The notes: generated by a model from the letters alone, not told the origin. 64,000 bases of DNA from Circinella umbellata (GCA_025093555.1 JAIWNF010000074.1:1-64000), one strand, 5' to 3'; shown: positions 24,713 to 38,243, counted from the stretch's first letter. Numbers and translations: made by a program.

Positions 24713-27192
24713 TTTTAAGAATAAAGTATCAGCTTTTTATGATGATGGTGATAGTATCTATCTCCAAGGTGCCAGGAAAAAATGGAGAGAGCGTATGAGT
24801 GAAAGAGGAGAGAAATATGAGTGGAAAAGAAAGAAGAAGGGAAAGAAAAAGATAAAAATGATGACTTATATGTTTCACATGGCAAAAACATAACCCCTTT
24901 TCTCAACCACACATGAGTCCGTTCGTTCCCCAAAGTGACAAAAAAGATTATTCAATCGGTGTAACATTGGTTATTAATCGATTCTGTATATTTGTTCTGC
25001 TCCTTTGTGGGGTACTTACCCGAGTTTTTCATTACTCACGTAGCCGGAAAAAAATGGAAAAATATAAAGTATTTAACTTGTCCTTTTTTTAATATGGTAA
25101 AAAGTGAATATAAAGTAAGAAAGAGTTATATAGACTGTTATACTTATGTGAAAAAAAAAAAACGATGGAAAAGTTAATTTTTTTATTTCATTTGTCATCG
25201 GGTCGCTTTATTGTTTAATAAAAAAGCGATGATATCGTACAAATAGTCAAAACTGATGTAACCTTTTGGGAACGCGTTTTTTCTTTGGATTTCTTTCCAA
25301 CACATGAAAATAGTAAAAGACCAAGCCTTTTTTTTCTGGAATAGATTTATGTGATCACATTACGTATTATATATATTGTATATTTTTTCTCCACACACTT
25401 TTCAAAGTTTTATTATCATATTGGTTGGGAAATTACAATAATAAGCCCCGAAAGAAGTTAAATCTATTGTCACTGGTTGACTTTATGAGGATAAAGAAGA
25501 AACTTAAAGAATCAACGATACAAGAGGTACAAGTGGTGAGAAAGAAAAAAAAAGTCTGGAGTCATAGGAACCAATAATAAATGACAAGGTGGAGAATTAA
25601 GAATAATTTATGTAGGTCACGAGTCAACCAGGAACACTATGTTGGAAATGTATAAATAATTCTACGTAACAACAAAACATTGGTAGCATAGTGGATCAAA
25701 TTGATAGCTTAAAGCTATACAATACTATACACATATTTGGTAGACATAACATTTAACGCAAAAATATAAGGAGAAACTATGATCCGTGTCAAAGTCATTT
25801 CTTGGATTCACCGTTAGGTATTAAAAGGCAAGACTAGCCACGTTTTAACTCATAAAAATTATTGGCATACACTCCTATCAATCGAGCGTTTCCCTGTCAA
25901 AAAGTTATTTGCTTCATGATCGCAGCAATACCTGGTAGCTGATTATCTCTGCTTCCTCTCTATTCAACATACATCTGAAGATAAGTTGGAGTGAGTCAGG
26001 AGTAAAGTGTAGTAGTACTGTACTTTGCATGTAGGCATAATAATCAGGGTAACGTCTGAGTCCTTGACAAATTAGAACTAGCAAAGTGTGGCTTCAAACT
26101 TACTGGCCCATACACCATATTACTTCTCTCTTCCCCTTCTTCAATTACTGCGTACTTTAATTGATACGTATTTTATTGATTAAAAGTTTTACTTATTTTG
26201 TGTAGAAATCACACAGCTCACAAACGATATCCTATAAAGACCAAGATATATAGAAGGAGTTTTTGATTGTGCCTTGCACAAGACATGTATGGACCAGTAT
26301 GTTTACCATATGGATCCAAAAAAAATCTTTCAGTACGCAATAAGTTGCCGTCAATATACTAAAAAAACATAAGGCACCATACTATCGGCTACAATTTTTT
26401 TTCAATGATTTTGAATTATTGAAATACTTCAAAAATTTTTACCATCTAAAAAATGTATAAATAAGCTAACATCGAATGCTCAGTTTGGAAGCATAATCAC
26501 CTGTCAAATTTTACTAATACATGAAAATGACATTTACATCTCTGATTATTCAATATACCCCGTAACCAAAAAAAATATCAACAGCAATTTTTTTTTTAAA
26601 AATATACTTTTTTTATTAATTTATTATAAAATAAAACTATAACTACTACTTGTTCAATATTTACCTAAAAAATCTGTAAAAACAATTTTGGTCAGTAAAT
26701 CCAATCAATTACAAATAAGAAACGAAAAAAGAGGTTTCAAGGAAAAGAATGAATGATTTCTCAGTTTGAAGACTGAAGGTTTGTTTTTCATCAAAGATAA
26801 CTACATATCCTTTATGCGAGGTGCATGACAAACTAAATATCATCATGTGAAATATCCAAAACAGTCCTTATATACCCCTCAAAAAATGTTTAAAAAAAGC
26901 ATACCATAATAAAAGAAATTGTTATGTCAAAAGGGAATCAGCAACAAAATTGTCAGGGTATCTATTAAAAAAACTGTAAAAGTATCATAAGTATTTTTTC
27001 AAAAAAATATTTTTTTCTAGTAGCCAAATCTTTTTCTGTTTTGAAAAGTTTCAGTATAGTTTGTGACTATAATGTTCTCTTTCATTCTTCTTCAGAGAGA
27101 TTCCCATTTTATAGTAAATCATCCTTTAACTCTTCACAGTAATAGATTGGTTTGTTCATGTATATAAAAATTACTTACTGTATGAAATGATA
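24713..27192. other. Gene-poor intergenic stretch
   Basis: About 2.5 kb with no supported gene. The part next to 24712 is the LACTB2 promoter (purine-rich on the plus strand, 24780-24850). The rest is AT-rich, with only chance ORFs such as a Lys-rich 31-codon frame near 25485. Confidence 0.5.
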
Positions 27193-27280
27193 ATGGATGG
27201 ATGGATGGATGGATGGATGGATGGATGGATGGATGGATGGATGGATGGATGGATGGATGAATGGATGAATGGATGGATGG
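27193..27280. repeat. Tetranucleotide microsatellite (ATGG)n
   Basis: Twenty-two tandem ATGG/GATG units with two single-base variants (ATGA) near the 3' end. Confidence 0.97.
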
Positions 27281-27448
27281 GAGTATAAGGATGTGTTAGC
27301 TTGTTTGACGCGTACAGCAGCTACTTATACCTTTACATTTTTTTTTCGGTTCCCGATACGAAATTCCGCAATAGGCAGTCTAATTGACATGTCATTTCGC
27401 TTTATTTATTTCGCGTACGCTACCTCCTCAAATTTTTTCTTACGTTTG

Positions 27449-27505
27449 CAACTCCAATCCCTGTCATATTTTATGTTTCCAACTCCAATCCCTGTCATAG
27501 GAAAA
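27449..27505. repeat. Short direct duplication
   Basis: The word CAACTCCAATCCCTGTCAT occurs twice 31 bp apart (27449 and 27480), downstream of the methyltransferase gene on the other strand. Confidence 0.8.
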
Positions 27506-27559
27506 AAACAACAATAATAAAAAAATTTTACATGATACATATCATTTATTTTTTTATTT

Positions 27560-29228
27560 TTATTCTGATGGACCAAAAGGTTCTAAAGGTGCTGCTGTTG
27601 TTCGTTCTGCAGCACGTAACTTTGCGGACCGACTACGAGCGTTATCTTCCATTTCATCCTTAGATGCTTGTATTACACCTTTTGTACATAGTGTGAATGA
27701 AGGTTCTCCCAATTCTTCTTCGGATTGGTTATCTTCCAGTTCCATTGCTGCTGCATCTCCATATTTTCGTCGCTGTCTATTGACTTGACGTTTGATACTG
27801 AACTGGTTCACAGCTGCACTTTTGGCTGATCGACGACCTGCACAATGATGCATAAATGTTTTTACAATTTTATCTTCAAGTGAATGAAATGTTACTGCGA
27901 CAAGACGACCTTTGGGCTTTAACAAGTATTCGCTGGTACGCAAAGCTGATTTTAACTCTCCCAACTAAATAGATTATGTTATAAATTTTTTCTTTGATGA
28001 TGCTACATCGCAGGAAGAAAAAGTGGAAATATGAACTACCTCATCATTTACATAGATACGGATAGCTTGGAATGTCCGTGCTGCTGAATTACGAACCATA
28101 TCATCATCGCCGCGCTGCCAACGTGGCTGTGGGCATGCTTTCTGAATTACGGCAGCGAGCTCAGCTGTGGTGGAGAATGGTGATTTCTGTCGTGCGGTTA
28201 CAATGGCCGACGCAATTTTTCTGGATAATCTGTCACCACCATACTATAATAATATATATTCTTATTAGATTCATGATCAATCCTTCTTCACTCTTATATT
28301 TCAGATGGGATTTAATATCCATTTTTTTAATATGATTGATATTTTACTTGATAAATGATGTCTGCAATCTGTTCACGCGAGTAATAATTAACAACCTCAT
28401 ATGCTGATATGGATCTCGAAAGAAGTTCATTTTCTTGCTCAATTTTTGGTTCAACACCTTTTCCACGGGAAAACATTCTCATGTCTAATGGTCCATCTAA
28501 TTTATATGAAAATCCTCGTGAAGCTGTTTCCAACTGGTATTATTCAGTTAACTACTTGTACTTTTTCTAAATTTATATGAAAGAGAATGTTTTCTTTTGA
28601 TTATAATTTTTTTTTACCTGGGCGCTGGATACCCCAATATCCATCACCATACCATCTAAAAACGGTATGTTGTCATGGTGATTATCACGTAGCAACTTGT
28701 CAATTTGTCCAAATCGGCCTAATAATGGAAATAACCGACCTCTACAATTTGTTGTTATTTACAAGGTAACAGTGTTAATATTTCTTTTGTTATAAATTTA
28801 ATGAAAAATTACCTCACCTGTACGCGTCCATATCAGCCATTTGTAAAGCTTTTTCATATGCAGTAGGATCTTGATCAACAGCATAAACTTTACAATCAGT
28901 ACTGTCTATATATATCAAAAAAAAAAAGAGAAAGAGACATTCACTAATTACATTAGTCCCATATTAAATTGTAATTTCTGTTACCCAAAGAAAATCATCA
29001 TTTACCGAGGAGAGCTTTGGTATAGCCGCCATCGCCAAATGTTAAATCACAATAGATCCCACCTGGTCTAGGTGACATGTAGTCTAAAACTTGTTGAAGC
29101 ATGACAGGTTTATGAACAGCTATATATGGGACATGAGTTGAATTCCATCGTTGATGAATTATAATCCGATTTAAAGTTGACTTTGCATAATAAATATTTT
29201 TTGTTGTTTTTGTTGAAAAAGAAAACAT
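27560..29228 (-). CDS. METTL15: S-adenosylmethionine-dependent rRNA N4-cytidine methyltransferase (RsmH/MraW, METTL15 type)
   Basis: Six exons (29228-29006, 28905-28818, 28741-28618, 28533-28348, 28243-28040, 27964-27560) sum to 1230 nt, 409 residues. Bacterial RsmH methylates N4 of C1402 in 16S rRNA; the metazoan homologue METTL15 does this on mitochondrial 12S rRNA. The same role in mitochondria is inferred here. Visible blocks: HKPVMLQQVLDYM, the SAM-binding TFGDGGYTKALL, AVDQDPTAYEKA, MDIGVSSAQ, the DGPLDMRM block, YGGDRLSRKIA, and the C-terminal GRLVAVTFHSLEDKIVK signature. The N terminus (MFSFSTKTTKN..., then RWNSTHV) is basic and Ser/Thr-rich, consistent with a mitochondrial presequence. 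The C-terminal ~90 residues are charged and Ala-rich. Confidence 0.92.
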
Positions 29229-30471
29229 AACAATTAATGCAGAAAAAAATATCAGTTTCCCAAATTCTCAATTTGTATAAAATTTTTCTGACGAGAAATA
29301 ATGAAAATCTAATAGTAACTAGCAACCCTTCCTCGCTTCGCGCCTGGTAGCAACGATATTCAAGGCTGTATAATACTTTTTGAGATAAAAAAAAAACATC
29401 AGATGCCAGTGTAAAAAATCACAAATAATAATAGTGAATTAATCGAATCACGTATGAGAATATATTATACATGCATAGTATGGCATTTAGAAAAGAGTCA
29501 ATTAATCCTTTTGGTTTAAACTGTTTCGAAATGCTCATTAAATTTTCTGTAGTATGTGAAGAAACACATATATAATTCTGATGCATTATTTGTACTTGTT
29601 TGTCCACACCACTGTAAGCTATCTGGAGCAAAAAAAAAACGCGATACATGCTAAAGACTATCTTAGTCTATTAATATATATATATATATATATTGAAAGA
29701 AAAGGTACAGTTAGAGATCAGAAAAAAATTGGAGATATGATAGTTCGAACAAACAGAAACCCTATTGTAGTAAAAGTTTGGACAAAGTTAAACTGATGCT
29801 ATTTGACTTCATTATGATAGCCAATCGCCGAACAATTCGAATTGTTGACACAAATTCGACAAGAAATGCAAGAAATACAATAGATATCGACACGGTTTAA
29901 AGAAGTTAGAAGAGGGCTATTTTGCACCTTATTATGATTTAAGTATATTATATTTTACAATACACGCTATTTATTATTTACACCTGATAAAATGTTTTAT
30001 TAGTTTTAACTCAGTCATATTTTCTTTTTTGTGTAGTAGTAAGTTTTGCTAGTAAAATTTCCTTTTTGTGTAAAAGTTATTATTTAATATAATAGATGTT
30101 AATAAAAAATGAAAGTAAAAAATCGAAGTTACCCAAACCAAAAGAAGGATTACAAGGTGAAAAACAAAATATAAGCAGCCAGAGTATGTGTATATAGAGT
30201 GAAAGAAAATGAGCTAAGAACTTGGGTAAAGATAATTAACCGCTTTTAAGCAAAGTATCGAAAAAAAGAAGGGAGGCTAGAAAAAGGAAAATTTGATTAA
30301 AGGGTACGTAGTGAAAGTAACAGTAAGTAAGGTAAGAAATTTTTTTAGCAAGCCCTTTCTATATAGTATATGCTAATAATGTGCTATTATGTATCTGTGT
30401 CCAATGTGTGTGCATATGTGTATTTCAAAGAGAATGTATATTTATTTATATATAAGGAAAGATAAGGTGCT
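29229..30471. other. Intergenic region
   Basis: No gene supported. It contains the methyltransferase promoter, a (TA)n run at 29675-29692 and A-rich sequence. A 20-codon Gln/Glu-rich frame near 29820-29882 is too short to call. Confidence 0.5.
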
Positions 30472-32987
30472 TTACATGGGCTGCTTTTTACTCATCGTGT
30501 TAACGGAACACCTATTAATAAAGAGATTAGTTTGGATATATACTTTTTATATAATTTGATCCGGCCAGTAGTGGTAATAGGCAGTTTATTAATATACTTA
30601 CATCCATATACGTGTTTTGTAAATCTTGAAAAGGTCACGGACCAATTCTCGGAAATCAACACGGCGTTCGGCGACAAAATAAAATGTCAACTTACGACGA
30701 TCCCTAATGTTCCACAAAAAAAAAGTAGATGAGAAATAATATACTATAAATCCACTTTTCTCCCACATTTTTTTTCTTTATTCTAGTTTTTGCATTCTTT
30801 CCTCACCATTGATATTCAGCATCTACAATGTCCATCATAAGTTTTTTTTGTTTGCTTTTGGTTTGACAAATAAGTAAAGCTTTTTGTTCATCTTGACGCT
30901 TTGTTACCAATAAAGTAATCTCTGCTGTCGTTGCCAATCGGCAGATACGTTTTAGGGAAGGGGCTGTAGTAGTGGATGGTGTTGTTGTAGATGATGAAGA
31001 AGATGTTGTAGTACCAGCAGATTGAGATGTCGTTAGTATTGCTGTCGATGCATTATTAGGAGGAGAAGGTATAATACCACCTCCACTTTGAACGGCAGGA
31101 TCTTCCCACATCCCAGAATTGGTGGATTGAAGTAACAATGCAACTTGATCCGCTGGTAGATCCTTGGCCACTACTTTACCTAAATCACGTCCACGATCTG
31201 CTTCAACGATAATCCAATCATCTTTCTCAACAGGAATTGTACTGTGATAGATTTCAGATCGTCCTGCTTTGAACTCTACCATACACCATGACATGGTAGT
31301 CGATAAATTATGATGTTGTTGATGACTAGAATAATCAACTGATTCGAATAAGTCAGATGATAATAAGTTACTAGGTAAAAACTTGTCAAGTTCCCGTTGC
31401 TGTTGACGCTGCTCATTTAAATAGCTTGCGGGAGCAGTAATTTCCGCTGGTGTGGTGTTGCTACGTGTTGTAGCAACACCGAGCAATGGACCGGCAAGTG
31501 AATGGCGACGATAAGGTAAAAATCCAGGCTCTTCAGGTACGCTAGAATGGATATTTTTTTTTATCAATATATGAGCTTATCTTTCAGCAAGCATATATAA
31601 TAAAAGAAAGCGTTATGTATTATAATAGCGGAAGATTTACCTAGATAATATATCACGATGATTAAAATGCTCCTGGACAGAATCTTCACTAGTTGTAGGC
31701 AGCGGTGACAATGAAAGTCGACGGCTTGTGCGTAATGGTTGTTGCTGTTGCAGGTCTCGGTCACCAAATGTAAAGCGAAGCGAGTGTGCGTACGATGGCG
31801 GTAATAGGGTTTGGGAGGAGGTGGAAGAGGAGGTAGTAGGAGAAAGTGTATAGCTGTTAGTTGAAGAGCTTACTTTGTTATCAACTAAGCCATATTCCCA
31901 TAAAAGAGATTGTTGCTGCTGATGTTGTTGATTTGCAGTAGCTGCAGGTAATGCTGACTTTAACTTTGTTGTACTCCAAATATTATTCATGCCAAATCTA
32001 TTTGTTTGCTGTTGTTGTTCCGTAGTAGCTACTGCTGTATCCTCAGCAGTAGCAAATTGGTTTTTATTAGTTAATGAACTGGGCATCCAAGGTGTTTGCT
32101 GACCCATAATGAAAGATGAAGGCGAGGCTTCTGAAAAGGAAGCTCGTTTTTCAGCTGACACGGGCAATGTCGAGAAAACGGATGATTTGCGTTGCTGGCT
32201 AAGGGTTTCGTGGGCAAGTGAATGCCTTCGATAGGGTAGAGTTGACTCTATTTGAGAATGAAATATCTGCTCACGCTCGAAAGATAGTTCTCCTTCTCTT
32301 TTTTGATATTGGTCCTGGTCTTTGAACATAAATGCCATGGATGAGTTACCATTGTTATTATTAGTTGTCATAGATGTTGTTGCTATAGTAGTAGGAGTAA
32401 AATTATTGTTAACTCCAGATGATGTAGCTGGTTCCAAACACTCATCTGTGAGAGGGCCCCCGAGCCAATAGGGTGTATCACCAGTTCGTTGTTCCTCATC
32501 TTCATTTAAAGGTTCATATTCAGAAGAGCAAGATGATGATGACATGGGATGATTATTTTGCTGTTGTTTTTCTGCTCGATGTTGCTGTACTTGGTGTTGA
32601 TGCTGTTGGTATCCAGTTGAAGCTGGGTCCGTTGAGGATGAAGCTGGCGGAAAACGAAATGATGACTATATCATGATGATATGTTGATAATAAATAACAT
32701 GTACGTATAACATTTTTATTTTAGTATAACGTGAAAAATAAAAATCGTCAGTTTCTTTTTTTAAATATGAAACAGTTTATTTTATATGATAAAAGTATTC
32801 TTACTTGATTATCCCAAGGATTGGCAAAAACAGGTGGTTGCTAGATAAAATACGAGTTGATAAAAGATATAAATAAAAAGGTGAATGAGAGAAGAGAAGA
32901 ACCATTGTTTAATATCTTTATTTTAAGATTGTTGTTATTATTTTGTTTATACGTAGTTTTAATTTTTTTTCTCACCTGCTCTAACAT
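30472..32987 (-). CDS. PSP1: PSP1-domain protein
   Basis: Six exons (32987-32976, 32840-32805, 32665-31641, 31541-30807, 30703-30602, 30511-30472) give 1950 nt, 649 residues. The first exon codes only MLEQ and the last ends in a short basic tail. The C-terminal ~205 residues (from C444) are the conserved PSP1 domain: [91 protein letters not shown]. The N-terminal two thirds are low complexity (Ser, Gln, Asn, Thr) and hold two copies of LPYRRHSLA plus other R-R-x-S sites. Yeast Psp1 is a multicopy suppressor of DNA polymerase alpha and Cdc mutants and associates with RNA-granule proteins. The biochemical role is unknown; bacterial PSP1/YaaT homologues act in RNA-decay regulation. Cytoplasmic location is inferred. 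Confidence 0.88.
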
Positions 32988-35900
32988 AATACGTTTGCGA
33001 GAGTATGAAAACAAGCTTTTGCGTAGTGAAAGTAAGAAAACAGAGTAAAAAGAAAGGAAGCCAAAAAATAAAATGAAAGAGAAAATGACAACGAAAGAGA
33101 AAAAAAAAGAAAGGGAATTGTGGTGAATTTCTAGACTTTTCAAAATATTTATTTGAGGGTGAAAAAAAAAAAAAAGAAATGAAACACACTCTTGTTGTGT
33201 ATTATTATACTATATTATCAAACGTCTGTATATACAATAATATTAATAGAGAAATATTATTTTAATAATGAAGTGTGTGAGTATGATGTAAAAATAAATA
33301 GAACCCAGTTGTAGAAAATTCTTGTGTGTGTGAATTATACATATAATACAATGTTCCATAGATATAAAAGCAGCAAGTTAACGAATAGATTTGTTAGGAA
33401 GTAAGGAGAAAAACCAACAAATCAAGTGACACTTTAAACTTGTTAGATTTCATAAAACTCGTTGAAAAAGTCTTCAAACAGTAATGTTAATTGTTATACA
33501 CATTTACAGCTATTTTGATTATTATGTTCCTTTTTTTTTGTATAAGCATATTCAGTCGACCTTTTGCCAAAAATAAAAATAAGGATTTTCAAAGAAAAAA
33601 AAAGGGGGGGAGAAGCAAGAAGTTATAGCTAAAAGAATATAATAATAATGATAACATGTGTTTTAACGAAGAAAGATGTATAGTTTCCTTTTTTTAAACT
33701 CTTTTTTTTTTGCATTGTAAAAAAAACAGTTACTGTTGAATAGTAATAAAAATTATTCGTACCATTCTATCAAAAATAAAATAATTCTTTCATTGATATT
33801 ATATAATAATGTTTCTGTACCAGTAAAAAAAGATAAAGCTAAGTATTGGGTATTCGAGAAAAAAAAGTTCGTACGTTGTTATTCCAATATATGAATTATA
33901 ACAACCTGGTCTCTTACGGTCTGTGCTTATTCCCTCTCCCCAGGACACACTCATATTTTTTACACCCCCAATTGCAAAAAAAAACAAAAAAGGTCGGGGG
34001 CGTACAGGAGAACTAATTGAGAGAAACGGGAGTTGCTTTTTTTATTTCTTATTAAGCAAACATTCACATCAACTGTACTCTATATTGCCGACAAACAAAG
34101 CTGCTGCAAATGCATACAGGTATAATTATTATTATTATTATGCAAAATGTGAGTATCTTTTTTACTGCTCTACTAGAAGAAACCTTAATCTTTTTCAATT
34201 TCTTTCTCCTTCTCTCTTTTTACCCCCTTCCATAATTAAATTCCATTTTTTTATTATTATTCTTAGTATATATACACTGTTTATTTGATTAGCTATAGAA
34301 TACTATTATTAAATGCTTTAAATTTCTTGTCAAGGGAAACAACAAAGTCAGTAGGTATATGGCATGGCATAAGAATAAACTACTTCTATTAAACTTATAC
34401 ATCATAATTTTCAAAAGTCAATGACAGTGATTATAATGCTAGGAAAGAGGGGGTAGTGTTAAAAAAAATAAAGGTTTATACAGATCCTTGTTCAAGGTTC
34501 TTTGGTACATCTCAAAAAGAGTTATATATTGATCCCCTTGTTCCTTTTCTATTTTCTTTTCTGACTCCTCACTTTTTTATTTCCACATATTCCTTCTTCA
34601 TACTAAACTGTGGAATATCCATTTGTGGTTAATCTCGCCGACATTTCTCAGGCTATGCTGGTGACACACTGTATCTACATTATATGTTACACATGTTAAC
34701 CAGCTAATTGTTTTCTTGTACTTCATTTTTTAGAGATACGTAATAATAATTATTGATTAAAATAAGCAATAGAAGGATACACACAGTAGTTCTTTAGAAT
34801 AACAGTAGTCCAGTGGTCTTGTTGATGTGAGAGATCTTTTCACAGAGTTCTTCTTGTTACTATTAGCAATATAGATAATGATTATTTTTTGTTATATGTT
34901 AAAAAAAAAAACTGTCATAAATTACAACACTCACCCTTATTATATATTACAACATTGGATTTTGTTGTGACATTAATGACAATATAATATACATATGATA
35001 CCATTTGAGCTCTATATACGAGAAAAAACAGGTTTTTATTCGTCTAATACACAACAATTCTATTGGATCTAATGATCACTTTAAATCGTTTTAATAATTG
35101 GACAATCTTCTTACTTAATATAGTAATGATTACTTTATGTACAACAAATTGTTTTGTGTTCGACGTTATGAAATGCTTACGTAAACGAGAATGCCAAAAC
35201 ATATCAATACATGGTCAAATAGTTTATTATCATAGATGCATCAGTATATCGTATTATAAAGTCCCTAGCATAAAAAAATATTTCCAATAGTAAACTGTTC
35301 GGTGTAGGTACTTTTTTTTATAATAGAAGAAAATTCAAATTAACGAACGACTCTGCTGAAATAATAAAATGCAATGAAAAGCTGCAGAGGTACAATAACG
35401 CAACATGCTATGATAAAGTAATATGTTATCAATAAATAATGACAAGAGTTAGTGGCGTTTAGTGTATAAAAAAAAGAGAGTAGTGAATAATAATAATAAA
35501 ATCTAGTCAACTAAAAAAAACACTGGACGACATAGGAGGTAGGTTATATTCAATATTTAATCTATAAAAAGCATGTATTATCAAAGTACACTCTTTTTAT
35601 TTGTCAAGTCTTATTGAATTATTTTCTTCAATTATAATTTGATAAGCTTACTTTAATATAATTTACTTTTTCTTCAAAGCTATCAGGGTCAATAATAAGT
35701 ATTAATACATATAATGAGTTGGTCTATATTGTAATTATTGCTGTAGAGGAGTGTCGCAATAGTGTACAGTATCATTCCATTCTATATTAATAATCAAGTC
35801 AATAATTGATGACGGAGTGAGTACGCACAATGATGAGGAGTAAAATATAATACTTTTTGTAATTTCCTTGAGTAGTATATTTATAGTATAAATATGTTAT

Positions 35901-36280
35901 TAACTTGTTTAGTATAGGATGTGGCCTCCTCTTTCTTGTTTTCCATTATGTATACATAGAGTAAACTTAAAGTTAATGTGTCAGTATTGGTTTTTCTTTA
36001 TTTTTACAGCTCGTCTATACTCCAAGTACGTATCTACACTTCTATTTCTTGTACAAAATTTTATGTCGAGAAAGATAAAAAAGGGAGGATCGACACATTG
36101 CTTCTTTCACTTTTCCAGTTAAATATGATTAGCATTCCTTGTAGAATTATGGAGAATAATCTTAATATATCTTATTTGTAAGCATACTACTATTTACCCC
36201 ATACTAGAAGTTTTGTAGTATTAAAATACATTATCGTATACTATTTGTACTAGTTAACTATTATTCCTGTTTTTTTCTTT

Positions 36281-36311
<31 letters not shown>

Positions 36312-37158
36312 TTTTCTGAAAAAAAAAAGAAAGGAAAAATGACGATGTTTGTGTGTAAATTATTATCTATAAGTTTATTACTAAATTATATCATGTTCAG
36401 CAATGCAAAGAATTTTTTTTATTAACCTTTCACATTATGTACGTAAAAGGAGTGCATATTAGCAGTAATAGTAAAATATAATTTTAAAAAAATCCTATCT
36501 TTCTTTTTGCTTCTATAATTATCACTACACTTTTGCTTATTACTGCCGTGCTGGGAGCCAAGACAATATCGATCTTCAAAAATTGAAAATTCTCAAATAC
36601 TTAATATGACAAAGGCACCATTCTAAATATGATAATGTATCTAAATTATATATCACAGTACTAACAGCAATTCATGATTGATATGTACTTCACGTATCCT
36701 GCTGTACGTATATTAATTGTAAGTTGTTTTTTCTTATACATGATGTCTTTCTACATAATACGTTTAAAAATTTATATAAAAAAAGGTGTTTCCGTCTGTT
36801 GGGCCTACTACGGGTCAATTTATGCTTTCGTATTCATATTGACCGTCATACAGTACCATACTATTCAAATGAGAGCTAATTTCCTAAAGCTGCCCCTGAT
36901 ACAATAGTGTGAAATAATACTCGTTTTCTATTTTATGTATACATGTGTGCGTCAGTAAATACATAAACTAAATATTACTGAGAAAAACGATATCAGATGA
37001 TATTTTACAAGTAAGGTAAAATCCTGAGGTACTTTATATTCTGTTTGTTTTACAAATAATTAGCTATTTTCGAATAACAAGTTTTATCCCAATGGCTACA
37101 TCATGAATGAGAAGCACAGAAAAAAGTTTTGTAATCTATCATAGAATATCGTTACAGT
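32988..37158. other. Long gene-poor region
   Basis: No gene supported over 4.2 kb. The first part holds the PSP1 promoter with purine-rich runs (33050-33180). There are short chance ORFs at 33923-34288, 35063-35290 and 36674-36907 with hydrophobic, Tyr/Phe-rich composition expected from AT-rich DNA. A (CT)n run lies at 36281-36303. Confidence 0.5.
36281..36303. repeat. Dinucleotide microsatellite (CT)n
   Basis: About eleven CT units followed directly by a poly-T run. Confidence 0.95.
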
Positions 37159-37970
37159 ATATTCAATCTTATCAATACTAATCCGAATGAATTATTTCGC
37201 GACGTTGGAGTTATGTAGGCAATTATTAGAGCACCTCCAGCAGTTTCCAATAACATGAATTACTTCTTTTTAGGCGGTGTTACTAAATTTCCTTCGCACA
37301 TAAATGTTCGGGGTTTTAAAACCGAGCTACCAGATCACGTGACCGGAAAAGATAAACCTCTGGCTAGTGGAACATAGCATGAACATCCTAACAAGAATGA
37401 GCCTAATAAAGAGAAAATATATATTCAAACACAGCAATATATATAATAAGAAGGTGCAGTATTGTTATCAAAAACTTTTTTAATAGTTCGCCATTCAATT
37501 ATCAGAGCCATTATTGTTGATATTAAATTTCTGGGTATTTTTAACTTTGCCATAATCAGAAAAAGCATAAAGGTTCAGGTGGATCTTGTATTCCACTTAA
37601 TAAATATATGAAGCACCCCCCTTTTCATGAGTAAAGTCGGCAGTGCAAACCAACCACCCAGGTAGTGGTAAGATAGAGTAAAATGCTAGGGATTTTTGAT
37701 CATATAGTTTTGGTCTTCTTGCTCTACTAAGACAACAAAGGTACGACTTGGTCCAATCGAAATTTCATTTCGGTGCGGTTGGAACTGAACGACTTGCAGA
37801 AGCTCAGTCACTAACCTGAGTGTTATAAGAAGAGCGAACAACTCAATAACACCATCTTCAAGACTCCAATGATACTTGGAGCTGACGATAAAAAAAACTT
37901 AACCATTACATGTTGTTTGATCATCTATGCCGCAAATGATATGTTTGAACATTCAATCAAGTATTTTTGA
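37159..37970 (+). pseudogene. GC-richer island of coding-like fragments, probably a decayed gene
   Basis: Four successive plus-strand frames read like protein. A frame through NPNELFRDVGVM meets a TAG at 37216-37218, then continues in the same frame (37219-37377) through RAPPAVSNNMNYFFLGGVTK to a stop. A second spans 37450-37611 and a third 37700-37819 (RYDLVQSKFHFGAVGTERLA). A fourth spans 37815-37970 (KTPMILGADDKK). G+C is visibly higher than in the flanks. Frame changes and stops between the parts suggest an old gene or transposon remnant. I do not recognise the family. Chance cannot be excluded, because frames of 40-50 codons are common here. Confidence 0.3.
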
Positions 37971-38141
37971 GGAATAACAAGCCATATATCCCCTTTACAA
38001 CGGCATAGCATCCACCCTTTATACAATTTATACAGTAGCGATATCATGGAACTCTACGCCAATACCATGAAGCAGGCAATCAAAAAAGAGAAAATAATCA
38101 AAATAGACGTTACAAATTGAATTTATTTGAAACTTCTCATC

Positions 38142-38243
38142 TCAAAAGGACAAAGTTTCTTGTTCTTGAGGATAAATAATTCCACCGCCAGTCAAGTTCT
38201 TTTGATAGCCTAAAAAGTGCGCTAAAGCAACAAACAAACCCCA
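38142..38243 (-). pseudogene. Possible terminal coding exon of a small membrane protein
   Basis: A 33-codon minus-strand segment with a good pyrimidine-rich acceptor just before it (TTTTCGCTTTCAG) and a stop at 38142-38144. It reads WGLFVALAHFLGYQKNLTGG and then a short polar tail, so a membrane helix is possible. An upstream donor-like GTACGT near 38325 would give an 86-nt intron, but no convincing first exon with an ATG was found. Family unknown; it may be a remnant. Confidence 0.25.

Noticed and set aside
33923..34288. 121-codon plus-strand ORF
   Set aside because: Tyr/Phe/Leu-rich from AT-rich and T-rich DNA, no domain, no splice signals, low-complexity ends.
36674..36907. 77-codon ORF with hydrophobic segments
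   Set aside because: Composition is what AT-rich DNA gives by chance; no promoter, no conserved motif.
37219..37240. AGAGCACCTCCAGCAG as a transposon terminal repeat
   Set aside because: It resembles some DNA-transposon ends, but no inverted partner was found within reach, and the same bases are part of an open coding-like frame.
37720..37900. GC-richer segment as a structured non-coding RNA
   Set aside because: Small hairpins can be drawn, but no snRNA, SRP, RNase P or MRP motifs are present, and open protein-like frames explain the composition equally well.
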